A stretch of DNA of 64,000 nucleotides from Hibiscus mutabilis (taxonomy: Eukaryota; Streptophyta; Magnoliopsida; Malvales; Malvaceae), in contig CM033732.1 of assembly GCA_019671005.1 (NCBI GenBank), positions 11,133,932 to 11,197,931 on the forward strand, in the 5' to 3' direction. Shown here in pieces: positions 10,639 through 20,320 of this stretch (the first letter of the stretch is position 1; the number at the start of each line of letters is the position of its first letter). The notes under the pieces are model-generated. The model ran no database searches, had not been told where the DNA came from, and saw only the letters and a program-made list of their open reading frames with translations. A program made the position numbers and the translations under genes.

Positions 10639-11210
10639 TTTGTCAAAAATTCTCTCTTCTCTCCCCCTCTGGAGTTGACGGCTTGGTCCTCAATTTATAT
10701 GGCTAGGTCAAAGTCTTTTTTGAGGAGGAAGTTAAGTTGGAATTAAATATCTTTAAAGAATATAATTCTTTATTATATTTAAATTCCTTCTAGAACTTCT
10801 CCTATCTTCTTGGGATTTAATTTCTCTTTAACCTTTTCATAGAAATCAAACTCCTTTGGGATTTAACTTTGCTCCACGTCATCTTGGGCTTATCTAGTCA
10901 TCAATTTCGACTACCATATCATCTTATCCCTTATCAAAAATTGCCCTGGCAACTAGCTCGACATATCTTTCATGCGTTGCCCTGGCAACTGATTCCAGCC
11001 TTGCTTTGGCAAGTGATTCTGCACACACACACAAAACACACCAAAGCAATATCTTTTTCCACAAAACTAAGCAAAATATGAAATCAAGCCACCAAGGAAA
11101 CAATGCAAACATGCATGAATGGCTAATAATGAAACTAATATGAGCCTAAGTCTAGCAATAATATGAATAAAAAAGGTAATAAAAATAGTACTTTTGAACA
11201 CTTAACAATT
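10639..11210 (-). repeat. Right part of the older Athila LTR split by A1
   Basis: This continues the minus-strand LTR of 1-518 after the A1 target duplication. It ends at 11199-11210 in GAACACTTAACA, a mutated form of the terminal CACTTATCA. The sequence just outside (ATTCCCTCTG) is not the polypurine context, so this is the outer edge of the LTR. It is more diverged than the A1 and A2 LTRs, as expected for an older insertion. There is no gene in it. Confidence 0.85.
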
Positions 11211-11234
11211 CCCTCTGATATTATTATTGTACCA

Positions 11235-12721
11235 TGTTGCGTGTGATAAGTGCTACGCAAATGTGCAAGTATACACGTCGCAAGTAATAAACTGATATGA
11301 GTATCGAGTATCGTCTCCACAAGGATTGGTTTGGGCCACTTTGCTTAAGTTTCTGCACTGTGAAAAGTAAAAACACAATTGATAATATGAGTTCTAATTA
11401 ACGAGTAAACTAAGAGCAATAAACTAAAAGAATAGATTAAAGAAAAAGAGATAATAGGCCAGGTTATCGTGAGTTGAGGTGTGATAGCCGATTGGATCGT
11501 CTTGGTAAAAGAGTGCACGGGCAACTCAGTTGTCGTGGCAACTTGCACAGCGGGGTTGCCTTGGCAACTAATCGATGGTTGCCTGGGCAACTAGCTGGGC
11601 AACTACTTGGGCGTCTGGGCAGCAACTTCAAGGTTCGGCGAAGCGTTCTTCAATGGTTTCTTCTTATCCCTAAGTCGAAACTCTAGTTACTTGTGCATGC
11701 CTTGATAATACATCCCTGCGTGAATCAAGGGTGAACAACAACCAATCTTGCGCTCCTCTTAGCCGTTGAAATCCTTAACTTATTCCTAGGCCGGATTAAT
11801 CTTCACCATCAATAGATTGAATAAAGACCATACTCATTCGTTTCTTGAATCTAACTCTCCGGATATTAGATAAATAGATGAAGTTAGGAGATCCTCTCCC
11901 AATTCACTCACAAACAAGAATAAAAGCCAAGAATGAGTAAACCTTGAATAGAAAAGTGCAAACTCTTATTACCTAAACAAAATCCAATTGTTTCTCACAA
12001 CAACAAAACACAATAACCCCAACCGATCAAGTTAGTTCATGGTTGGGTTCAAAAGATATACAAAGAATAATCCCCAAACCATGAATCTAATGGAAGCAAA
12101 GAAGAAGAAGAAGTCGAAATTTCCCCTAATGCTCTCTATGTAGTTGTCAAAATTCCTCTAGCTATTTATAGGGCTAGGCCAAAGTCCTTTGAGGAGGAGT
12201 TTGAGTTGGAGTTAAATTATCTTTAAAGAATATAATTCTTTATTATAATTGTATTCCTACTAGAACTTCTCCTATCTTCTTGGAATTTAATTATTCTTTA
12301 ATCTCTGCATAGAAATCAAATTCCTTTGGGTTTGGGCTTTGCTCCACGTCATCTTGGGCTTGTATAGTCATTAATTTCGACATCCCTACTGCATTTTCTC
12401 TTTGTCGACAATTGCCATGGCAACTAGCTCGGCGTCTCCTTCATGCATTACCCTGGCAACTAGCTCGGCATATCCTTCATGCATTGCCCTGACAACTAGC
12501 TCGGCATTGCTTTGGCAAGTGATCCTGCACATACACACACAAAAACACACCAAAGCAGCATCTTTTTCCACAAAAATCACCAAGTTATGTAATCAAGCTC
12601 AACAGTGGAAAGAAACATGAATTAATGCATGATTAACTAATTATGCAACTAATATGAGCTTAAGTATAACAATAATATGAGTAAAAAGGGTAATAAAAAT
12701 AGTACTTTTGAACACTTATCA
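11235..12721 (-). repeat. A2 3' LTR
   Basis: It reads TGTTGCGTG to CACTTATCA on the plus strand. It is matched by 15700-17186 at equal length with about 30 differences, and has a TATA box on the minus strand at 12172-12180. The adjacent polypurine context beyond 12721 identifies it as the 3' copy. Confidence 0.94.
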
Positions 12722-12759
12722 CGCCCCCAAACTCGAACTATTGCTTGTCCTCAAGCAAT
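12722..12759 (-). promoter_or_regulatory. A2 3' polypurine tract with AGGA-loop hairpin
   Basis: On the minus strand ATTGCTTG-AGGA-CAAGCAAT (12740-12759) precedes GAGTTTGGGGGCG, which abuts the LTR. The layout is identical to A1 at 9041-9078. Confidence 0.85.
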
Positions 12760-13011
12760 GCAAACTCATAATTACCTTCCAAGACTTAAATCATCAAAGA
12801 CATGCTTCAAACTTGAATTCAAACCTCGGAACCGTGGCACAAAGTATGATCACCTTTTAATTTTTCGGATAGCACAAAAAATTATCCGGAACCAAACTAT
12901 AATGCTCGTGACAATGTCTGTGCGTAGTTGTGTACAAGTTGATTTTCAAGATTCTATGCGAACAATAGGCTTTTATCAATTTAATTATCGGGGCATTTGT
13001 TTTTTATTTTC

Positions 13012-13194
13012 ACTAGAGCCAATTTCGGGCACCTCTAGCAAAGTAAGCTATTTCTCATTTTATTTTAGTCGACTAGAGCCAATTTCGGGCACCTCTAGTG
13101 ATTCTTTAATGTGCATTAACTACTAGAGCCAGTTTCGGGCACCTCTAGCAAGAAAGAGCAATTACTACTAGGGCCAGTTTTGGGCACCTCTAGC
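13012..13194 (-). repeat. Array of four 28-nt quasi-palindromes (A2)
   Basis: Copies lie at 13012-13039, 13072-13099, 13122-13149 and 13167-13194. They carry the same arms (CTAGAG/CTCTAG; the last copy has one arm changed) and core as in A1. The sequences between copies differ from A1, so the units are conserved better than their surroundings. Confidence 0.87.
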
Positions 13195-13510
13195 AAGAAA
13201 TTAACTTTTAATTTTCAATTTTAAATTTACCCTAATTTTAAGCAACCTAAGTTCACTAAGTTTCTTTCAATCAACAAGCCACAACCATGTAGAAAAAAAT
13301 CAGCATCATAGTAAAATTCTAAGTTCTTTTCATGCAATCCTAAAATTAAAGGTTCTTTCAATTAAGTGCAGTGGCAAAAATTCATCATTGGATATTCAAC
13401 AAGTCTTAAGCAATTAAATCAAATTAAAGGCATGACAAGTAACATATGCAACCTATATGTGATTGCTAAAGATGAATGCAACTAAACATGAAACTAACTA
13501 GAAACCAACA

Positions 13511-13544
13511 CCCCCCAAACTCGAGAGAAACATTGTCCTCAATG
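13511..13544 (-). other. A2 internal polypurine-like tract with hairpin
   Basis: On the minus strand CATTG-AGGA-CAATG (13531-13544) is followed by CTCGAGTTTGGGGGG (13511-13525). This is the A2 counterpart of 8311-8346 in A1, about 790 bp from the true 3' tract. The 13200-13500 stretch between has no gene. Confidence 0.65.
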
Positions 13545-13608
13545 CACGTAAAAGTGAACAAAAAAAATTTAAAAGAAACTAAATGAAATGAGTTAGTCAG
13601 AGAGGTCA

Positions 13609-13845
13609 TCACCTCGAGTGATAAGTTTCCTTCGTGTCGTTTGCTTGATTCAATTTTCGGTCAGTCGTTGAATGCTTGTGGCTGGTACCGCGTGAATAGC
13701 ATTGCCTTGATTTGGTCCTTGTTTGCCGATGCAGGTTTACTTGCATGGGCATCAGTAGTTCCCGAATCCATAGTTGTTGCCTGGGCATCGCCAGTTTCTG
13801 TTGTGGTTGCTGTGGCAAGTAGTCGGTAGTGAATTTCCTTAGCAT
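13609..13845 (-). CDS. Short open frame in A2, counterpart of A1 8027-8263
   Basis: Read from the ATG at 13845 it gives 78 residues beginning MLRKFTTDYL. The middle is Gln/Arg-rich and encoded by GCAACC-type units. The A1-like tail (RKLIxxxDDLS) is found in another frame near the end, so one of the two copies has shifted frame. An upstream in-frame extension in A2 is low-complexity and probably not coding. The function is unknown. Confidence 0.35.
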   Translation of the reverse strand: MLRKFTTDYLPQQPQQKLAMPRQQLWIRELLMPMQVNLHRQTRTKSRQCYSRGTSHKHSTTDRKLNQANDTKETYHSR

Positions 13846-13986
13846 GGTGTTTGTGAGTCTTGTTGTGGAAAAGAAAACCTGGAAACTAATGAGAATGAAG
13901 AAAAATAAAATATATCCTAACAAATAAAGAGAAAAAAATAACAAAAAATAATAGAACAAAATAGTTCAAAAAAATAAAAATAAAAA

Positions 13987-14130
13987 TAAATGTATCAGTA
14001 GTTGCCGTGGCGTCGAGGGTTGCCGAGGCATGCACATTCATGGTTGCCGAGGCGTCAGGGGTTGCCGAGGTGTGCGCGTCCATGGTTGCCGAGGCGTGCG
14101 TATCAGGAGTTGCTGCGGAGTTGAAGGTTG
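13987..14130 (-). repeat. GCCTCGGCAAC-type repeat in A2
   Basis: Six or seven copies of GTTGCCGAGGCG-like units are visible on the plus strand, equivalent to the array after RNase H in A1 (6424-6602). On the minus strand one frame reads TPRQP repeats. Confidence 0.8.
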
Positions 14131-14721
14131 CCGTTTTCGATACTTCTTACAGTCCATCCGCACCCTCCATCGGGTGATAGTATTGCCCAAAAAGAGTTTG
14201 GCCAATGTGCTTGCCACTACTCCCTTTTGCGTTACCATGGTGGAGGTGTCTTTCTTCTTTGTTCGCTTGTAGTCCATGTATACTCTCCACCTTTCTACTA
14301 TTCCTGGAGGCACAAATATATTAATAGGAAAAATTATATCCATTCTCAACCATTCAATTACCTCATTCTTGTCGACTTCTATCATGGTTGGATGTAGCCT
14401 TTGTTGTCGTGGCAATTGCTGCTCAAGCCAATTGCCGTGGCAATCAGTTGTCAAATTTTGCTTTAAGTCAAGGGAAGAATCAATTTTCTGAAGAGGTTTA
14501 TGAATCCAAACACCTTTTTCTTTTGGCCTCTCAAACATCTCCATCAGTAGAGATTTCGATGGCTTCAAGTCTACCAACCTCGATTCCTCAAGACATACCT
14601 GCAATGGACGAGGTAAGTTTTTAAAGAATTCAAAAGGTTCAACTATTACCTGCTCATATTCCATTGGCAAAGTATTATCATCTCGTTGATCTTGCATGTG
14701 GTCGTGTAATTGCCGTGGCAA
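14038..14721 (-). pseudogene. pol: A2 remnant of the protease-RT junction, with a doubled RT motif
   Basis: The 227-residue frame includes MIEVDKNEVIEWLRMDIIFPI, matching the A1 start of reverse transcriptase (EIIKWLDADIIYPIS). It then has VERWRVYMDYKRTKKK and, 36 residues later, ITRWRVRMDCKKYRK. Both resemble the A1 motif TGWRVCIDYRKLNKATRK, so this short RT segment is present twice. No palm motif with the Asp pair follows; the frame runs into TPRQP repeats. The protein cannot be a polymerase. Whether the frame is still selected is unknown. Confidence 0.75.
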
Positions 14722-14748
14722 TCGTAGATGAGAGCAATCTACAGATTC

Positions 14749-15579
14749 CTACTTCAACATCGACGTTGTAACCTTCTGGGCATCAGGTTCCTCAGAATTT
14801 GCTGTAGTATTGTTGTTCTCAGCTTCACCGAGCGTTGTCGAGGCATTGCTCTGTTTAGGCTCCTCAATCATTGCCGAGGCAATTTGTTGTTCAAGCTCAT
14901 CATGTGTTGGGCAGTCTCTCTTATTGGCATCCTCTTGACTTTGAGGTTCTAGTTGTTCCTCACACATCAGAGAGATTTCTTTGTATTGCTCCTTATCCTC
15001 TTGCCTTGGGACATCAGTATCCCTAGGAATGAATTGTTGGTGCATGTTATCCATGACATATGTGGATCTCCCCAATTGATCTTCTGAATCCCCTAAGGTT
15101 GCATCCCACTGAGCTATCCTCATATCCATAGATTTTGATAGTTCTCGAATCTCTTCAATTGATCCGTCAAGTCTAGCCAAGGAAGCTAGTAACGTTTCCT
15201 TCAAGGAATTGGAATGCTCTTGAAAAGGACTACATTGCCATGGCGTATCTGTTGTTGCGGCAAAATTGTTATGGTAAAAACAATTTTGAGCTTTTTGACC
15301 ATACCATGAAGAATTTTGCTGCTGGTTCCCTCTATGGTCCTCCATGTAGTTATATGCACCGAAAATGTGAGGGCAATTTTCAAACACATGATGTTCTCCA
15401 CACATAGCACAAGATTTTTCCACGGTATAAGTTCTTTGGGCTTTTCTCGGTTGGTATAGGTAATCATCAAAGGGTGCAAGGAACTCTTGATTGGATTGAT
15501 TCATATCTTCCAACATCATCTCTCGAATAGATTGGCATTTATTTCCCGACATGTTGATGTTCCTTAACTTGTAGCGCAC
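14749..15579 (-). CDS. gag: A2 gag-like frame with zinc knuckle, capsid core missing
   Basis: This is an open frame of 276 residues beginning MRYKLRNINMSGNKCQ. A zinc knuckle CAMCGEHHVFENC occurs at about residues 57-69 in the Athila spacing CX2CX3HX4C. After it, a segment like the A1 gag C-terminus follows (FQEHSNSLKETLLASLARLD, then IREL), then an acidic, Gln-rich tail. The capsid domain seen in A1 (DRAKAWLNSIP) is absent, so the product could at most bind nucleic acid. It lies directly after the primer site. It is the longest intact frame in A2. Confidence 0.72.
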   Translation of the reverse strand: MRYKLRNINMSGNKCQSIREMMLEDMNQSNQEFLAPFDDYLYQPRKAQRTYTVEKSCAMCGEHHVFENCPHIFGAYNYMEDHRGNQQQNSSWYGQKAQNCFYHNNFAATTDTPWQCSPFQEHSNSLKETLLASLARLDGSIEEIRELSKSMDMRIAQWDATLGDSEDQLGRSTYVMDNMHQQFIPRDTDVPRQEDKEQYKEISLMCEEQLEPQSQEDANKRDCPTHDELEQQIASAMIEEPKQSNASTTLGEAENNNTTANSEEPDAQKVTTSMLK

Positions 15580-15675
15580 CTAAATTTTTTTTTTGATAAA
15601 ACAAACAAAAAGAAAAGTTAGTAAAACTAAGAGAAAAAAAATGCATTAACAAAAACAACTAACACCAATTGCGAA

Positions 15676-15693
15676 TCCCCGACAACGGCGCCA
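15676..15693 (-). other. A2 primer-binding site (tRNA-Asp)
   Basis: The minus strand reads TGGCGCCGTTGTCGGGGA, complementary to tRNA-Asp with one difference from the A1 site. It begins 6 bp from the 5' LTR. Confidence 0.88.
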
Positions 15694-15699
15694 AAAACT

Positions 15700-17186
15700 T
15701 GTTGCGTGTGATAAGTGCTACGCAAATGTGCAAGTATACACGTCGCAAGTAATAAAGTGATATGAGTATCGAGTATCGTCTCCACAGGGATTGGTTTGGG
15801 CCACTTTGCTTAAGTTACTGCACTGTGAAAAGTAAAAACACAATTGATAATAGGAGTTCTAATTAACGAGTAAACTAAGAGCAATAAACTAAAAGAATAG
15901 ATTAAAGAAAAAGAGAGAATAGGCCAGGTTATCGTGAGTTGAGGTGTGATAGCCGATTGGATCGTCTTGGTAAAAGAGTGCACGGGCAACTCAGTTGCCG
16001 TGGCAACTTGCACAGCGGGGTTGCCTTGGCAACTAATCGATGGTTGCCTGGGCAACTAGCTGGGCAACTACTTGGGCGTCTGGGCAGCAACTTCAAGGTT
16101 CGGCGAAGCATTCTTCAATGGTTTCTTCTTATCCCTAAGTCGAAACTCTAGTTACTTGTGCATGCCTTGATAATACATCCCTGCGTGAATCAAGGGTGAA
16201 CAACAACCAATCTTGCGCTCCTCTTAGCCGTTGAAATCCTTAACTTATTCCTAGGCCGGATTAATCTTCACCATCAATAGATTGAATAAAGACCATACTC
16301 ATTCGTTTCTTGAATCTAACTCTCCCGATATTAGATAAATAGATGAAGTTACGAGATCCTCTCCCAATTCACTCGCAAACAAGAATAAAAGCCAAGAATT
16401 AGTAAACCTTGAATAGAAAAGTGCAAACTCTTATTACCTAAACAAAATCCAATTGTTTCTCACAACAACAAAACACAATAACCCCAACCAATCAAGTTAG
16501 TTCATGGTTGGGTTCAAAAGATATACAAAGAATAATCCCCAAACCATGAATCTAATGGAAGCAAAGAAGAAGAAGTCGAAATTTCCCCTAATGCTCTCTA
16601 TGGAGTTGTCGAAATTCCTCTAGCTATTTATAGGGCTAGGCCAAATTCATTCTTTGAGGAGGAGTTTGAGTTGGAATTAAATTATCTTTAAAGAATATAA
16701 TTCTTTATTATAATTGTATTCCTACTAGAACTTCTCCTATCTTCTTGGAATTTAATTCTTCTTTAATCTCTGCATGGAAATCAAATTCCTTTGGGTTTGG
16801 GCTTTGCTCCACGTCATCTTGAGCTTGTATAGTCATTAATTTCGACATCCCTATTGCATTTTCTCTTTGTCGACAATTGCCATGGCAACTGGCTCGGCGT
16901 CTCCTTCATTCATTGCCCTGGCAACTAGCTCGGCATATCCTTCATGCATTGCCCTGGCAACTAGCTCGGCATTGCTTTGGCAAGTGATCCTGCACATACA
17001 CACACAAAAACATACCAAAGCAGCATCTTTTTCCACAAAAATCACCAAGTTATGTAATCAAGCTCAACAGTGGAAAGAAACATGAATTAATGCATGAATA
17101 ACTAATTATGCAACTAATATGAGCTTAAGTCTAACAATAATATGAGTAAAAAGGGTAATAAAAATAGTACTTTTGAACACTTATCA
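15700..17186 (-). repeat. A2 5' LTR
   Basis: It is the same length as 11235-12721. It borders the primer site at 15693 and the target duplication TACCA at 17187-17191. The TATA box is at 16624-16632 on the minus strand. Confidence 0.94.
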
Positions 17187-17191
17187 TACCA

Positions 17192-18828
17192 CAATCTCTA
17201 TTGATGGGGATGCTTGAAAAGCATGAACAAAATGGTGGTTAGATGCCTGAAAAATTTTAGCGAATTGGTCCTTCACTTGATTTACACAAAATTTTAGCAA
17301 AGGATTGCTACGACAATTGGCTGGAGCAGCAAATGTCACCGCAATGAAGGCTATGTCCAACTATGATGGAAATCGATGAGAATGAGGTAATCAAATGGTT
17401 GGATTTCAAAATTGTTGCTCACATTGAATTTATATCGTCTAGGATAGTAGCAAGGTGGAGGGTACGTATAGACTTCAAAGGAAAATGAAAGAAATATACC
17501 ATCACCAAGGCGACACAAGTGAGAATGGTTGTAATCACATTGGCCCAACACTTTTTTGGGCAGAACTTTCACTCGCTGGAGGGTGCGGATGGAAAGTATA
17601 TAAATGACTCTCCTAGGCAACCCTTTTCACAATGCAATAATAAATTGGAGCTTATTGTGGGTGTACTCGAATTTCACTAGGTGTGTTCTTCTAAATAAGA
17701 GGAAGCTGATGATGCCAAAGTTGAACTAGAACCAGATGAGGCACTTGCAGACCAAGCTAAGCTAATAGAAAAAAAAAGAAGATGATGCAAAAATTGTCAT
17801 TGTATCTGAGGTTATGGATGCAAATGCTGAGAAAATAATGTTGTAGCGAGAAGAAGAAGCACCATGCAGCCACATCGGGAGCAAAGAAACACTGAGTTAG
17901 TTAGTTTTTATTTTTTTTGTTTGTTCTGATCATGCATTTCATGTAGTTGTTGTTTTCCTTTTGTTACTACATTTTGTCATTGTAATTGCATCTAGTTTTA
18001 TTGTCATTGCATTTATCATTGCAATTGTATTTTGTCATTTGCATTCTGTTTTTGCATTAAGGACAATATAATCTTTAAGTTTAGGGGCATTCACCCAGGG
18101 TTTTAAATGCATCCCCATTTCAAAATGTTTTTTAAGCAAATGCAAGGTTCATTTTGTGCTATAAGTTTTTTATTACATTCGATGTGTAATTCTTGAATCA
18201 TGATTGTCAATGAATTGGTTGGATACATGTGATGGAATGTTGTATTAGAATTCTATTATGAATAGATTTGGTTGCTTGAGTAATGGAGGCCTAACATTAT
18301 CTCTTAGATCTTGGGTGAATCTGCCTAGTTTAGCTACTATTATATATGTTTATAGATCCTATTATGTGTAAATAAAGAACACTCCAATGTGGGTGCATAA
18401 TGAAAGTAGCTTAAGAGGGAACACTCCAATGCATACGTTAGAAAAATAAATCCGGCCGAAGGCTGTCGTTGCATGAGTGTGTGTCTAAGCAATGAAGTAC
18501 TCCCTGGGTTTATTGCACAACATCTTACTTCTTAGGAATTTAGAGTGCATTCATGCAATGATATCCCTTTCTGTTTATAAAAAAAGAAATAAAAAGAAAA
18601 CAAATGTATGCTTATATAGTATAATTAAATCAATATTGTTTAGGTAGAAAGAATCTGTGATGTGGGGCATGATGCTAAGTATTGATAAAATTCCAAGTTC
18701 ATTCATTCATATTCCTGAGTTGTCGATACATTCTTCTATCATGCAGATGTAATTGATTCATTGATAGTTGAGATAATTCAAGTAGCTAGAATGTTCATCA
18801 AATTGTGCTTAACCTTGCTGCTTTTTAT
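17192..18828 (+). pseudogene. pol: A3: internal remnant of an old non-autonomous Athila relative
   Basis: Degenerate plus-strand sequence matches the A2 pol remnant: SLDLHKILAKDC, NWLEQQ, MEIDENEVIKWLDF, then IVARWRVRIDFK. In another frame TRWRVRM follows, so the doubled RT motif is here too. Several stops interrupt it. From about 17700 there is an acidic stretch, then AT-rich untranslated sequence, then an internal polypurine-like tract near 18057-18090 (AAGGACAAT, then AAGTTTAGGGG). A2 sits between this and its left fragment at 11211-11234. A3 is clearly older than A1 and A2. Confidence 0.75.
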
Positions 18829-18866
18829 TTTGCTTGAGGACAAGCAAAAGCTTAAGTTTAGGAGTG
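18829..18866 (+). promoter_or_regulatory. A3 3' polypurine tract with AGGA-loop hairpin
   Basis: TTTGCTTG-AGGA-CAAGCAAA is an 8-bp hairpin with the same AGGA loop as A1 and A2. Its first and last bases have changed together (A-T to T-A). The tract AAGTTTAGGAGTG follows and meets the LTR at 18867. Confidence 0.78.
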
Positions 18867-20320
18867 TGATGGTACTTTAAAAGACATGTGTTTCACCTTA
18901 TTTATTGATTAATTTGTCCCTATCATGTTATCCTTTGCACACATTTTAGCACTTTCATCTTTATATTTGCATTTTCATAACTCAGTGTCCCTTTCTTGAT
19001 TTATCCTTGAATTTATCACATTTTTGCTACTAATGTCACTGTTTGAGTTTTTCCAGAATTATAGTTAGGATTATCGACGCATTGGGATGTCATTACAATA
19101 CTGATTTTGATGTATAAGCATTATTTCGATTGCGCCCAAGATTGTTATAGCATTGACAACTATCAAAAAGATAAGATCAAATGACGCTGACAGGAAGATA
19201 AGATCAAAGGACAATGAGCTGGTAATTAGTTGAAACTTTTTTCGGACATGATGTGGGCCCAATGAAACATTCATTGTGGCCACAATGACAACTGTCAGGA
19301 TAAGATCAAAGAATTATAAGCTGTCCATTAGTACAGCTGCCTTATATTAAATTTTATTAGAAAATATGTGAAGGACACCTGTAAACACCCAATTGGAAAG
19401 TGATAAGGATATATATATATATACATATATTCTTACCCGAAAAGAGGGAGGCTCATATCTTATCATCTTTTCCTAGGTTTTGGTGCTTTCTCTTGATGGC
19501 TATGGTGGCATAGAGCTTCACTAGGGCAACCGAGGTGAATTCAATGCAGAATTAAGTAGCTAGGATGAGTGTGAGGCAAGAGGAATCATCAAGGAGAAAT
19601 TGGGTTAGCTAGAGATAACTTTCCCTATTTGGTTCTTCATGTTTCTTTTGTTTAAACGCTGGTGATTATGGTTTAATTTCATTTTGTATGGAAATACTTT
19701 ATGAATGTTGACTGAATGCTTATCTTATTAAGTTTTTCCTCTATCTTTTGATCTTTGGGTTTTAATGTCTTTATGCAAGAAAATGTTTATTGTAGTCACT
19801 ATCAATGAGAGTTGCAGTGATAGTTCAAGTTAACAAGCCATTACAACGAAAGTTGCATGGGAGTACACTGAAAGTCGACTCAATTGTTCTTGTATTTGCT
19901 TATTAGTCATCACTGAGAGGTGTGGTGAGTGGGCTCATGTAATTCTTTGATTAAGGGTAAAAGTTGAGATTTGTAAGATATTTATGTTCTTTATTGCATC
20001 GACAATCATCTGTTCTTCTGTTTCTTACTAGCATTCGTTGTTTTATTGATGAATTGTCGAGGGAACCCCACTACATTCATTATATCATTTTTGTTTTAAT
20101 TCCAGTTCATTGCTTCGACGTTACATATATCTTTTACCTTTTATTGCTTCGACATTACCCATTGTATTTACCTTATTTTTCTTACTTATTGCAATGACAT
20201 TGGTGGACGTCCAAACAACTGTCCCTGTGGGATCGATATCTGACAGGAACTATTTGTTAACTATACTTGCATCGACGTGTGTTCGCTTGCACAAATCATG
20301 TGACGTTATTTCATCGATCA
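18867..20320 (+). repeat. A3 3' LTR
   Basis: It starts TGATGGTACT after the polypurine tract and ends near TTTCATCGATCA. Its last 110 bp (GTCCCTGTGGGATCGATATC, then TATACTTGCATCGACGTG, then CGCTTGCAC) match the end of the A1 LTR, which supports the right boundary. It contains three copies of GATAAGATCAAA near 19170-19310 and an AT repeat at 19407-19432. The matching 5' LTR is not in the window. Small frames at 19964-20331 are probably chance. Confidence 0.68.

Larger units (their letters stand above)
11235..17186 (-). mobile_element. Non-autonomous Athila-type element A2, flanked by TACCA
   Basis: A2 has two LTRs of 1487 bp, a tRNA-Asp primer site next to the high-coordinate LTR and a polypurine tract next to the low-coordinate one, so it lies on the minus strand. 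TACCA occurs at both outer edges (11230-11234 and 17187-17191). Only 2978 bp lie between the LTRs, with a gag-like frame lacking the capsid core, a remnant of the reverse transcriptase start and no RNase H or integrase. The LTRs are close relatives of A1's, so A1-type proteins could have mobilised it; that is inference. LTR divergence is again about 2% by eye. Confidence 0.93.

Noticed and set aside
13012..13194. Evenly spaced 28-nt repeats resembling a CRISPR array
   Set aside because: This is plant DNA in a retrotransposon; spacers vary from 17 to 32 nt, units are palindromic, and no cas gene is present.
17351..17620. 89-residue minus-strand frame
   Set aside because: The plus strand carries recognisable, although broken, A2-like pol sequence across the same stretch, so this is its shadow.
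19407..19432. AT-repeat tract as a TATA box
   Set aside because: It is a simple repeat; without transcript evidence no single core promoter can be chosen in this old LTR.
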